64,000 bases of DNA from the NCBI RefSeq assembly GCF_002213415.1, contig NZ_NJGU01000009.1, positions 186,001 to 250,000 on the forward strand, read 5' to 3'. This DNA comes from Herbaspirillum robiniae (GTDB lineage Bacteria > Pseudomonadota > Gammaproteobacteria > Burkholderiales > Burkholderiaceae_D). This document shows, one piece after another, positions 27,954 through 36,049 of the stretch. Position 1 is the stretch's first letter, and every line of letters begins with the position of its first letter. Under the pieces are notes generated by a model. It made no database searches, was not told the origin of the DNA, and worked only from the letters and a program-made list of their open reading frames with translations. Position numbers and translations under genes: made by a program.

Positions 27954-29735
27954 GCGACGAACGACGCTGGATCCCGGCCTGCGCCGGGATGACGGATTAA
28001 ATAAGATAGTGAGCCTGCACATCGAAGCCGACGCAGAGGTGCAAGCGCCGACAAAGCCGAAGCAGATTGAAAGAGATAGCGAACCACAGCCTCGATGCCG
28101 CAGGCGAGCAGCAAGCACCGCGAGGCCGAAGGCGAACCGGACACAAGGCAAAGCCGCAGGCGAGCCGGATCGGAAGTCCGCTTCTGCTCAGCCGCTGAAT
28201 CGCGCGGAAAAATGGATCAGAAAGGAGGCCGGAGCGTAGCGACTTGCCTCCTTTCCCATTTTTCTGTGCGGTTCAGCGGGTACCCCGAAGGGGCTGGGCG
28301 GTAGCGGCCGCCTTTCTTTGCTTACTTTCTTTGGCGGAGCAAAGAAAGTGAGCGGCTGCCGGGCCGCTCCCGGCGCTCCCCTGCGACCGGAGAAAGATAG
28401 GCATAGAGCCAGCACATAGGCATGCAGCAAGACCAGACTACCCAAATAAAAACAACCGCATACACGCTGACTTCGATACGCCGCATAAGCGGCTACTCAG
28501 TCCGAACGGAGTTCTCGGAGGCGCGACGAACGACGCTGGATCCCGGCCTTCGCCGGGATGACGGATTAAATAAGATACCAAGCCTGCACATCGAGGCCGA
28601 CGTAGAGGTGCAAGCGCCGACAAAGCCAAAGCAGATTGAAAAAGATAGCGAACCACAGCCCCGATGCCGCAGGCGAGCAGCAAGCACCGCGAAGCCGAAG
28701 GCGAGCCGGACACAAGGCAAAGCCGCAGGCGAGCCGTCAACGCAGTCCGCTTCTGCCCAGCCGCTGAACCGCGCGGAAAAATGGATCAGAAAGGAGGCCG
28801 GAGCGTAGCGACTTGCCTCCTTTCCCATTTTTTCGTGCGGTTCAGCGGGTACCCCGAAGGGGCTGGGCGGTAGCGGCCGCCTTCTTTTGCTTACTTTTCT
28901 TGGCGGAGCAAGAAAAGTGAGCGGCTGCCGGGCCGCCCCCGGCGCTCCGTTTCGACCGGAGAAAGTAGGCATAGAGCCAGTACATCTGCAGGCAGCAAGA
29001 CCTGACTACCCGAGCGTCAAACAACCGTATGCACGCTGACTTCGATACGCCGCATACGCGGCTACTCAGTCCGAACGGAGTTCTCGGAGGCGCGACGAAC
29101 GACGCTGGATCCCGGCCTTCGCCGGGATGACGGATTAAATAAGATACCAAGCCTGCACATCGAGGCCGACGTAGAGGTGCACGCGCCGACAAAGCCGAAG
29201 CAGATTGAAAGAGATAGCGAACCACAGCCCCGATGCCGCAGGCGAGCAGCAAGCACCGCGAGGCCGCAGGCGAGCCGGATCCGAAGTCCGCTTCTGCCCA
29301 GCCGCTGAAACGCGCGGAAAAATGGATCAGAAAGGAGGCCGGAGCGTAGGGACTTGCCTCCTTTCCCATTTTTTCGTGCGGTTCAGCGGGTACCCCGAAG
29401 GGGCTGGGCGGTAGCGGCCGCCTTTCTTTGCTCACTTTCTTTGGCGGAGCAAAGAAAGTGAGCGGCTGCCGGGCCGCCCCCGGCGCTCCCCTGCGACCGG
29501 AGAAAGATAGGCATAGAGCCAGTACATCTGCGGGCAGCAAGACCAGACTACCCAAATAAGAACAACCGCATACACGCTGACTTCGATACGCCGCAAAGCG
29601 ACTACTCAGTCCGAACGGGGTTCAGGGAAGCACAACGAACGACACCGGATCCCGGCCTTCGTCGGGATGACGGATTACATGGGATAGCGAGCCTGTACAT
29701 CGACACTGAAGACGTGCGGCAAAGACAAGCAAGCC
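27954..29735. repeat. Three direct repeats of about 569/569/540 bp plus a partial fourth
   Basis: GCGACGAACGACGCTGG starts at 27954, 28523 and 29092, and a diverged copy begins at 29632. The third unit lacks about 30 bases between two short direct repeats of GCCG[A/C]AGGCGAGCC type. Each unit holds three hairpins: ATCCCGGC/GCCGGGAT (imperfect in the first); an AAAGGAGGC/GCCTCCTTT stem flanked by AAAAATGG and CCCATTTTT; and ACTTTCTTTG-GCGGAG-CAAAGAAAGT. In the second unit the last becomes ACTTTTCTTG/CAAGAAAAGT with both arms changed together. Overlapping ORFs on both strands simply translate the repeat. It fills the gap between the CYTH-CHAD gene and pelG. Confidence 0.9.
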
Positions 29736-29780
29736 CAAAAACAATACCGCACGCGCCCCCGCCCCCAACTCCCAGCCACC

Positions 29781-31151
29781 TCACTGCAACATAAACGTCT
29801 CGTACTCCAGCAACTCCAGCTTGCGCGACAACAAAACACACCCCGCCAACACCACCAAAAACACCGCCAACGCAAACCCGAACCCATAAAACGTCGGCCC
29901 CAGCTGTATCGAAATCCACGTGAACACGACGTTGAGCACCACGAACGATCCGCACAGGAACAGCACGATCTTGCGCTTGTCCAGATAGAAGAACACGTTC
30001 AGGATCCCCAGCAGCACCACCTGCAGGCTGGCCGCGATCACGTCGATGTAGAGCAGCGGCAGGTACAGCGTGGAAATGCCCAGCCACTTCAGGATCGCCT
30101 CCCCCGCCACGATCAGCAGCAGCGTCGCGATCGCCTGGATCTTGATGATCTCGAACAGGCCCAGGCGCACCGTCTCCACCATGCCGTTGCGATGCTTCTC
30201 GATCGTCTCCAGCGACGCGCCGCCGCGCACGGCGTCATAGAAGGCGTCGTAGTCCTCGACGAAGTCGGTCTCCATGCGCAACAGGAAGATCGCCATGCCG
30301 GGAATGATCGACAGGTAAGCCAGGAACACCGGCAAGTCGTAGATCACCGACGCGCGCAGCGGGCCGATGATGGACTGGCTGGTGTCGGCGGTGTACCAGA
30401 ACATCGCCTTGTCGATCCAGATCGCGGTGTTGTAGAGCAGGCCGATGGCCATCAGCGAGGGATACAGCAGCTTCTTGTCGTAGAACTCGAAGGAGATGAA
30501 GCGGTTCGAGCCGAAATTGCGCAGGATCAGCGCCATCATCGCCATCAGCAGCGCCGCCTGGCCGATGACGAAACCGCCCATCAGGCCTTCCAGCCCCATG
30601 TCGCGCAGCAGCAGCGCGGCCAGCACGGTGATGGTGTAGCCGATCGCGTAGATCCAGAAGATCGCGCGGTACTGCTTCATCCCCGACAGGAAGATGGTGG
30701 CGATCCAGATGTTGCACATGATGACGAAGGCGGCCAGCAGCAGCAGCCGGTACAGCGCGCTCTGCTGCGGAAACAGGAACACCACCGCCAGCAGCGCCAG
30801 CGCGCCGCCGGCCACGGTGACCGTCAGCGACACCGCGTGGAAGTTCGGCAGGATGGCGTTGTTGTCCTTCTCGAACAGGCGGTCGGCGGAGAAACGCGTC
30901 AGCGCCAGCTGGAACACGCCGGTGAAGATCAGCGACAGCGAAATCACATACGTGATGCTCACCTGGAACTGCACAATCACCGCCTTGGGCGTCACCACCG
31001 CATAGCTCAGCAGGCCGATCACCAGGATGCCCACGATGGACATGATCCACGGGCCCGAGCTGATCAGCGCCGCGTACGAATACGCCTGCATCAGCGACAG
31101 CAGGCTGTCGCGCTTCAATATCTTGCGGAGTTCGAATCCTATGCCGGCCAT
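29781..31151 (-). CDS. pelG: Pel polysaccharide export membrane protein PelG
   Basis: A 456-residue inner-membrane protein with about 12 helices, of the polysaccharide-transporter (PST/MATE-like) superfamily. The length equals that of P. aeruginosa PelG. MAGIGFELRKILKRDSLLS at the start is strongly conserved in PelG, and FEFYDKKLLYPSLMAIGLLY falls mid-protein. It forms the inner-membrane synthase/transport complex with PelD, PelE and PelF. It starts 22 bases after the pelF stop, with AAAGGA at good spacing. It is the last gene of the leftward pel operon; the repeat block follows its stop. Confidence 0.95.
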   Translation of the reverse strand: MAGIGFELRKILKRDSLLSLMQAYSYAALISSGPWIMSIVGILVIGLLSYAVVTPKAVIVQFQVSITYVISLSLIFTGVFQLALTRFSADRLFEKDNNAILPNFHAVSLTVTVAGGALALLAVVFLFPQQSALYRLLLLAAFVIMCNIWIATIFLSGMKQYRAIFWIYAIGYTITVLAALLLRDMGLEGLMGGFVIGQAALLMAMMALILRNFGSNRFISFEFYDKKLLYPSLMAIGLLYNTAIWIDKAMFWYTADTSQSIIGPLRASVIYDLPVFLAYLSIIPGMAIFLLRMETDFVEDYDAFYDAVRGGASLETIEKHRNGMVETVRLGLFEIIKIQAIATLLLIVAGEAILKWLGISTLYLPLLYIDVIAASLQVVLLGILNVFFYLDKRKIVLFLCGSFVVLNVVFTWISIQLGPTFYGFGFALAVFLVVLAGCVLLSRKLELLEYETFMLQ

Positions 31152-31173
31152 CAGCCTGTTCCTTTCAATGCCT

Positions 31174-32787
31174 TCACTTGTGCACCGGGCAACGCATCGC
31201 CCCGCCCGCCGCCGGCGCCGCGCCCTGCGCCAGCGCGTCCTCGTAGAGCTTGCGGTAGGAGCCGAACATCATGTCCTGCGTGTAGTAGCGCTCCACGCGC
31301 GCGATGCCGGCCGCCTGCGCCGCGTGCCAGCGCCCGGGGTCGGCCAGCAGCTTGACCGCGGCATTGGCCAGCGCCTGCGGCTCGGCGATGCCGACCACTT
31401 CGCCGGCGGCGCCCAGCGCCTTGTCTTCTTCCGACAGCCCGAAGATCAGCTGGCGGCACGAACCGACGTCGGTCGCCACGGCCGGCACGCCGGCGGCGAA
31501 ACCTTCCAGCAGCACCAGCGGCAAGGCCTCGCTGATGCTGGAGAGCACCACCAGGCCGATCTTGGGCATCAGCTCGTCGATCTTCTGGAACCCCAGGAAC
31601 TTGACCTTGTCGGTCAGGCCCAGGCCGTCGGCGATGGCGTGGCACTCCTCGGCGTAGGCGCGGTCCTCGTCCTCCGGACCGGCGATCCAGGCTTCCGCTT
31701 CGGGGTACTGGTTGACCACGGTGCGCATGGCGCGGATAAAGGTCTTGACGTCCTTGATCGGCACCACCCGCCCCAGCAGGCACAGCACCGGCGGGATCTT
31801 CTCCGGCCGCTGCGCGCGCAGCTTGGACAGGCGCGGCAGGTCGATGCCGTTGGGGATGTTCATGGTGCGCTCGGCCGGCGCGCCGTCGCTGACCTGGCGC
31901 AGGCGGTTGGTCTCGTAGAGCGCCACGATGTTGTTGGACGCCTGGTAGCACAGGCGACCCAGCGCCTCGAAGAAGCGGATCCACAAGTCGCGGAAGTACG
32001 GGATCTGCGAGGCGTCCTTCTCGAACACGTTGCGGTTGTCGCGGATCCACTCGCTCTGGAACAGGTCGATCTTGCGTTCCTTGGTATAGATGCCGTGCTC
32101 GGAGAGGATCAGCGGGCGCCCGGTCTGCATCTTCATCAGGCTGCCGAGGAAACCCGCGTAACCCGTCGAGATGGTGTGATACGCCCTGGCCGGGATCATG
32201 TTGCGGGCCACGCGCGCCAGAGTCCAGATCGGCAGGTGCATGATGCGCACGGTCCAGAAATAGTCGACGAAGGACGGGTCGGTGCAGAAGGTGCGGTATT
32301 GCTCGGCCAGGTAGTCCCAGGCCTTCTTGCTGAACAGGAAGGAGTCCTGGTCCAGCTTGCCGCCGTCGTCCATCATCGGCGTCAGCTCGGCCAGCAGCGC
32401 GGTGAGCGCCTCATGCGAGGCGCCGCCGCGGCTGTAGTTGCGGAACTGGGTGTGCAGCTCGTCCATCCGCTCGAAGGCGCGCGCATCGCCGCGCGAGCGC
32501 ACCACGTTGGGCGCGGCCAGGTGTTCGTGGATGTAGTGGCGCTCCAGGTGCACCACGTTGTCGGGCAGCTGGTATTTGGGCGTGCCGTAGTCCTGCGGGC
32601 GGCTGCCGATGAAGCACAGGCCGAACCGGATCTCGGGAAAGCCGCGGATGATCTGGTTGACCCAGCTGGAAACGCCGCCGCTGACATACGGGAAGGTGCC
32701 TTCCAGCAGCAGCATGACGTCGCAGTCGGCGGCGCGGCGCTCGTAGGGGTCGGCCGCGGCCGGGGTGGTGGTGGTGACTTGGCTCAT
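31174..32787 (-). CDS. pelF: Pel glycosyltransferase PelF
   Basis: A 537-residue GT4-family glycosyltransferase that polymerises the Pel (amino-sugar) chain from UDP-sugar in the cytoplasm. LEGTFPYVSGGVSSWVNQII near residue 27 and SEHGIYTKERKID at mid-protein are PelF hallmarks. The C-terminal donor site is seen in LGRVVPIKDVKTFI, FLGFQKIDELMPKIG and the EX7E block SEALPLVLLEGFAAG. ATG at 32787 overlaps the pelE stop (ATGA). Length is a little over the P. aeruginosa protein (507 residues), with the extra residues in the first 25 positions and the C-terminal tail. Confidence 0.95.
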   Translation of the reverse strand: MSQVTTTTPAAADPYERRAADCDVMLLLEGTFPYVSGGVSSWVNQIIRGFPEIRFGLCFIGSRPQDYGTPKYQLPDNVVHLERHYIHEHLAAPNVVRSRGDARAFERMDELHTQFRNYSRGGASHEALTALLAELTPMMDDGGKLDQDSFLFSKKAWDYLAEQYRTFCTDPSFVDYFWTVRIMHLPIWTLARVARNMIPARAYHTISTGYAGFLGSLMKMQTGRPLILSEHGIYTKERKIDLFQSEWIRDNRNVFEKDASQIPYFRDLWIRFFEALGRLCYQASNNIVALYETNRLRQVSDGAPAERTMNIPNGIDLPRLSKLRAQRPEKIPPVLCLLGRVVPIKDVKTFIRAMRTVVNQYPEAEAWIAGPEDEDRAYAEECHAIADGLGLTDKVKFLGFQKIDELMPKIGLVVLSSISEALPLVLLEGFAAGVPAVATDVGSCRQLIFGLSEEDKALGAAGEVVGIAEPQALANAAVKLLADPGRWHAAQAAGIARVERYYTQDMMFGSYRKLYEDALAQGAAPAAGGAMRCPVHK

Positions 32788-33821
32788 GCGGGTCCTCGGT
32801 TGGCGTCGGGACGGTCGGCGATGGTGCGCCGGCCGTGGCGCCAGAAGCGATGCAGCTGGGGATTGGAGGAGACGCTGGGGTTGTAGGCCATCTCGATGAA
32901 CAGCTTGCGCACCTGCTCGTAGTCGCGCTCCAGGTAGCTCAGTTCGGCCAGGTAAGGCAGCAGGCGGGTGCGCGAGAAGCCGTGCTCGTAGGCGCTCTGC
33001 AGGGCCTGGGCCGCGCCGCCGGCGTCGCCGGTCATCAGCTCCAGGCGCACCAGCATGAACCACAGGCCGGGCTGCTCCTCGTTGATGGCCAGCGCCGCTT
33101 TGGCGTGCTCGCGCATCTGCGCGCAGGAATAATTGAGCAGGTCGCCCTGCACCAGGTTCTGGTAGATCAGTTCCTGGTAAAGCTCGGCCACCTGCTGGTG
33201 CATGATGGCGCGTGTCTCGCTCTCGGCGGTGGTCTCGAGCCGGGAGCGCAGCTCGACGATGCGCTGGGTGATCTTCTTTTCCTTGCCGTCCAGGATGCCG
33301 TAGGCCAGCAGGCGCACGTCGTCGGCCGGATCGGCCAGCAGGTTGCGCAGCGACTCGCCGCTGGCGTGGGTGGGCGTACTCTGGATCGCCACCAGGGCGT
33401 TGAGGCGCTTGTCCACCGGCGTGGCCAGGTTGCCCAGCTGGGCGCGCACGCGGTTGCCGGAGAAGCCGCTGCCCTCGCGGCGGCGCACGGTGACGAATTC
33501 GGGCGACTCGGTGGTGTCGAAATGATCCTCGGCCTCGTCCTTGGGCCACAGCACGCCGACGGCCAGCGCGACCACCGCGCACAACAGGCCGGCCACGGGG
33601 ATGAAGAAATTGAAGAAGAACAGGTAGGCCAGCAGCCACACGCGCGGATGGCGGTAGCGCTCCGGCACCACCAGCGCGATGGCCAGCGCGAACAGCGCGC
33701 TGGACACCACGTGCAGCGCCAGGTAGCCGCTGATGACCGCGAGGCCGACGCCGCCATGCAGCAACAGCGCGATGGACGCGATCTCGAACGAGATCCCGGC
33801 GATGGAGAATTTATACAGCAC
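32784..33821 (-). CDS. pelE: Pel inner-membrane/TPR protein PelE
   Basis: A 345-residue protein with two N-terminal membrane helices (about 18-50 and 62-92) followed by a soluble helical, TPR-like domain (about 150-330). It is part of the PelDEFG inner-membrane complex and is thought to link PelD to the glycosyltransferase. It overlaps pelD by 11 bases and pelF by 4. Size matches P. aeruginosa PelE (about 330). Sequence motifs in this family are weak, so the assignment rests mainly on operon position and architecture. Confidence 0.9.
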   Translation of the reverse strand: MLYKFSIAGISFEIASIALLLHGGVGLAVISGYLALHVVSSALFALAIALVVPERYRHPRVWLLAYLFFFNFFIPVAGLLCAVVALAVGVLWPKDEAEDHFDTTESPEFVTVRRREGSGFSGNRVRAQLGNLATPVDKRLNALVAIQSTPTHASGESLRNLLADPADDVRLLAYGILDGKEKKITQRIVELRSRLETTAESETRAIMHQQVAELYQELIYQNLVQGDLLNYSCAQMREHAKAALAINEEQPGLWFMLVRLELMTGDAGGAAQALQSAYEHGFSRTRLLPYLAELSYLERDYEQVRKLFIEMAYNPSVSSNPQLHRFWRHGRRTIADRPDANRGPA

Positions 33822-35298
33822 AGCGTTCCACCAGGTTGGGCAGCAGGCGGGAGGGATCCTCGACGCCGATGGCGGCGGTGTGCGCCTCCGCGTAGTTGGA
33901 CAGGAACTTGTTGCCGAACTGCGCGTGCGACACCGTCTCCACCCGCATCAGGTAGCCGTCGACGGCGGCCGCGCCGGCCAGCGGCAGCAGCGTCATCAGC
34001 ACGTTGCGCCCGCCCGACTTGTAGGTCCAGACGACGTCGGCGGCACGCTTGAGCCGGCGGATCTGGTCGAACATGTCGCGCGACAGGTCGTCGTCGCCGA
34101 ACACCAGCGCCACCAGCGACGAGTCGATGCCGGTGTTGCGCTTGAGGTGGTGCAGGCGCACCAGGTCGACCGCCAGCTCCGGCGGGCAGGTCGGCAGCTG
34201 CTGCAATATCGAGCGCGAGGTGGTGCCTACCTCGACGCCGTCGGCGTAGTAGTCGATCAGCACCGACATCAGCTGCAGCGTGTCCTCGTTGAGGGCGACG
34301 AAGGGGATCTTCTCCACCAGCAGCATGCCGAACAGCTTGCCGTCGAAGTTCTCCAGCGGCGCGCACACCAGGTAGCGGCTCTGGTTGCGCAGCGACTGGT
34401 TCACGCTCTCGGTCTGGACGTGGGCCAGCTTGCGCTGCTCCAGCGCGTATTTCACCAGCGGATCGTCGCCGGCGAATTCGCTCACCTTGCCGACGCTGGC
34501 CAGCGGATCGGGCAGCACTCGGCCCGTGGCATCGCAGGCGTACAGGGAGGCGGCCTCGACCTGGCAGCTCTGCACCATGATCTGCAGGAAGGCGTCGCCC
34601 GCCGGCATCCTGGCGGGGTCCAGCATGGTCTGGGTCAGCGTCAGCGAACGCAGGCGGTCCAGCGATTCGCGCAGCGTCAGCGGCTTGGACAGCAGATCCT
34701 GCTCCAGGCGCTCGTGCGACAGGCGCAGCAGGAAGTGGTTCTTGGTGAGCATGGTCAGGCGCTCGTCCAGGTAGGCGTTGATGGCGCGCAGGCGACGGCT
34801 GCGCGCGTTCCACACCTCGGCGAACTGGCCGCACAGCAGCGTCAGGATCAGGCCGCCCAGGAAGTACGGCTGCGGAAACGCCTGCGCCGCCGACACCACG
34901 GCCTGCGAGGCGTTCTCGCCGGACTGGTAGGACAGTCCATACCAGCCGGCCAGCATGGTGGCCACCGCGGTCACGCCGATGGCGCTGCCGTAGCGCATGG
35001 CCAGGATGGCCGGCACCAGCCAGATCCACGGGAACTGCGCGCTGATGCCGAACGGGTCGTCCGGCGCGATCCAGCGCGACAGCAGCACCGCCGCCAGCAC
35101 GAAGACCACGGTCTCCACGATGCGCAGGGCGGCCTTGCGCGGCGAGCCGCTGTCGGTGTCGAAATGGACGAACACGCGCGACCAGAAATTCAGGCGGCGC
35201 TTGGCCTTGCCGACCAGCGGCCTGGCGTTGCCGGCCAGCTGCTTTCGTCCCGCGGCGGCCGGCGCCTGCGGCGGCGGCTTGCGTTCGATATCACTCAC
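33811..35298 (-). CDS. pelD: c-di-GMP receptor PelD
   Basis: A 495-residue inner-membrane protein: up to four membrane helices in residues about 55-170, a GAF domain (about 210-350) and a degenerate GGDEF domain at the C-terminus. The diguanylate cyclase active site is missing. An I-site-like RxxD (R418-A-A-D421), matching the c-di-GMP-binding site of P. aeruginosa PelD, is retained. Pel production should therefore be switched on after translation by c-di-GMP. An N-terminal extension rich in Pro and Arg precedes the first helix. It follows pelC and overlaps pelE. Confidence 0.94.
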   Translation of the reverse strand: MSDIERKPPPQAPAAAGRKQLAGNARPLVGKAKRRLNFWSRVFVHFDTDSGSPRKAALRIVETVVFVLAAVLLSRWIAPDDPFGISAQFPWIWLVPAILAMRYGSAIGVTAVATMLAGWYGLSYQSGENASQAVVSAAQAFPQPYFLGGLILTLLCGQFAEVWNARSRRLRAINAYLDERLTMLTKNHFLLRLSHERLEQDLLSKPLTLRESLDRLRSLTLTQTMLDPARMPAGDAFLQIMVQSCQVEAASLYACDATGRVLPDPLASVGKVSEFAGDDPLVKYALEQRKLAHVQTESVNQSLRNQSRYLVCAPLENFDGKLFGMLLVEKIPFVALNEDTLQLMSVLIDYYADGVEVGTTSRSILQQLPTCPPELAVDLVRLHHLKRNTGIDSSLVALVFGDDDLSRDMFDQIRRLKRAADVVWTYKSGGRNVLMTLLPLAGAAAVDGYLMRVETVSHAQFGNKFLSNYAEAHTAAIGVEDPSRLLPNLVERCAV

Positions 35299-35322
35299 AA
35301 TGCGGTCCTTGCCTGGCCTACG

Positions 35323-35922
35323 TTAGGGCGCATTGCCCGATGCCGACGACGGCGACTGCGCTGCCGCCTCAGGCGCGCTGCGCGACGAGGTCAGCGGCGA
35401 GAGCAGCGAGCGCGAGAGCTTCTGCGCCACGGCCGACAAGGCCTCGCGGCTCCAGCCGCTCTTGCCGCCTGCAGCAGCCCACACCACCTTGCCGGTGGAG
35501 ACTTCGATCAGCTGCAGCGTCAGGCCCACGGCCGGCTCGCCGTCGATGCCGACCTTGTAGCGCCATTCGTCGACGGTGCCGGTCAGCGCGTAGCCGAGGT
35601 TTTCGGAGCGCGCCCATTCCAGCGCGGCGTCCAGCTGCTTGCGGTCCATCGGCTCGAACAGGGTTTCATTGTTCAGCGAGGCCGGATAGCGGCGCAGGTT
35701 GGATACGCCGCGGGCGCGCAGGATGGTCTCGGCGATGGCCTCGGCGCGCAGGCCGGCCTGCGGCGTCTCGGTATGGTTGGCAAAGGGCAGCAGGCCCCAT
35801 TGCGCGTCCGCCGGCAGCGCCGGGGCGCGGCCGATGTCGGTGGTCGAGCAGGCCGCCAGGCCGGCGGCGATGACGGCGGCGGCTGCCAGGCGCAGCAAGC
35901 GGGAGAAGAGTTGTTTTTTCAT
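35323..35922 (-). CDS. pelC: Outer-membrane lipoprotein PelC
   Basis: A 199-residue lipoprotein: basic start, hydrophobic stretch and lipobox LAAC with the lipidated Cys at 25. In P. aeruginosa PelC forms a dodecameric ring at the outer membrane that guides Pel to the PelB pore. The mature part (LLPFANHTETPQAGLRAEAI and ALTGTVDEWRYKVG) fits the family; a Ser/Ala-rich tail follows residue 175. I prefer ATG at 35922 over an in-frame GTG at 35931 because GGTGACC lies just upstream. A 32-codon ORF ends 5 bases before this start. Confidence 0.92.
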   Translation of the reverse strand: MKKQLFSRLLRLAAAAVIAAGLAACSTTDIGRAPALPADAQWGLLPFANHTETPQAGLRAEAIAETILRARGVSNLRRYPASLNNETLFEPMDRKQLDAALEWARSENLGYALTGTVDEWRYKVGIDGEPAVGLTLQLIEVSTGKVVWAAAGGKSGWSREALSAVAQKLSRSLLSPLTSSRSAPEAAAQSPSSASGNAP

Positions 35923-35927
35923 GTTGG

Positions 35928-36026
35928 TCACCGTGGGTTAGCGATGGGTTGATACAAATCGTCGACGGCCGGCCTGCCGCCGATCGGCGGGCCGGCAAGA
36001 ATCTGTGTGGGTGTTGATGTCTGCAT
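35928..36026 (-). CDS. Possible small protein between pelB and pelC (32 aa)
   Basis: A short ORF begins with ATG at 36026, preceded by AAAGGG at a 6-base spacing, and ends with TGA at 35930-35928, five bases before the pelC start. An alternative ATG at 36041 has AGG upstream. The peptide (MQTSTPTQILAGPPIGG...) has no membrane span, cysteine or known motif. It fills nearly all of the pelB-pelC gap in translation-coupling geometry, so it may be a real peptide or only a leader that couples pelC translation. It could also be chance. Confidence 0.3.
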   Translation of the reverse strand: MQTSTPTQILAGPPIGGRPAVDDLYQPIANPR

Positions 36027-36049
36027 GGTGTGCCCTTTCATGGTCGGCC

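Noticed and set aside
28188-29555. Several ORFs of 60-240 codons in the 28-29.5 kb block on both strands
   Set aside because: They are translations of the direct repeats, change frame between copies and include the hairpin arms; none has a ribosome site or family match.
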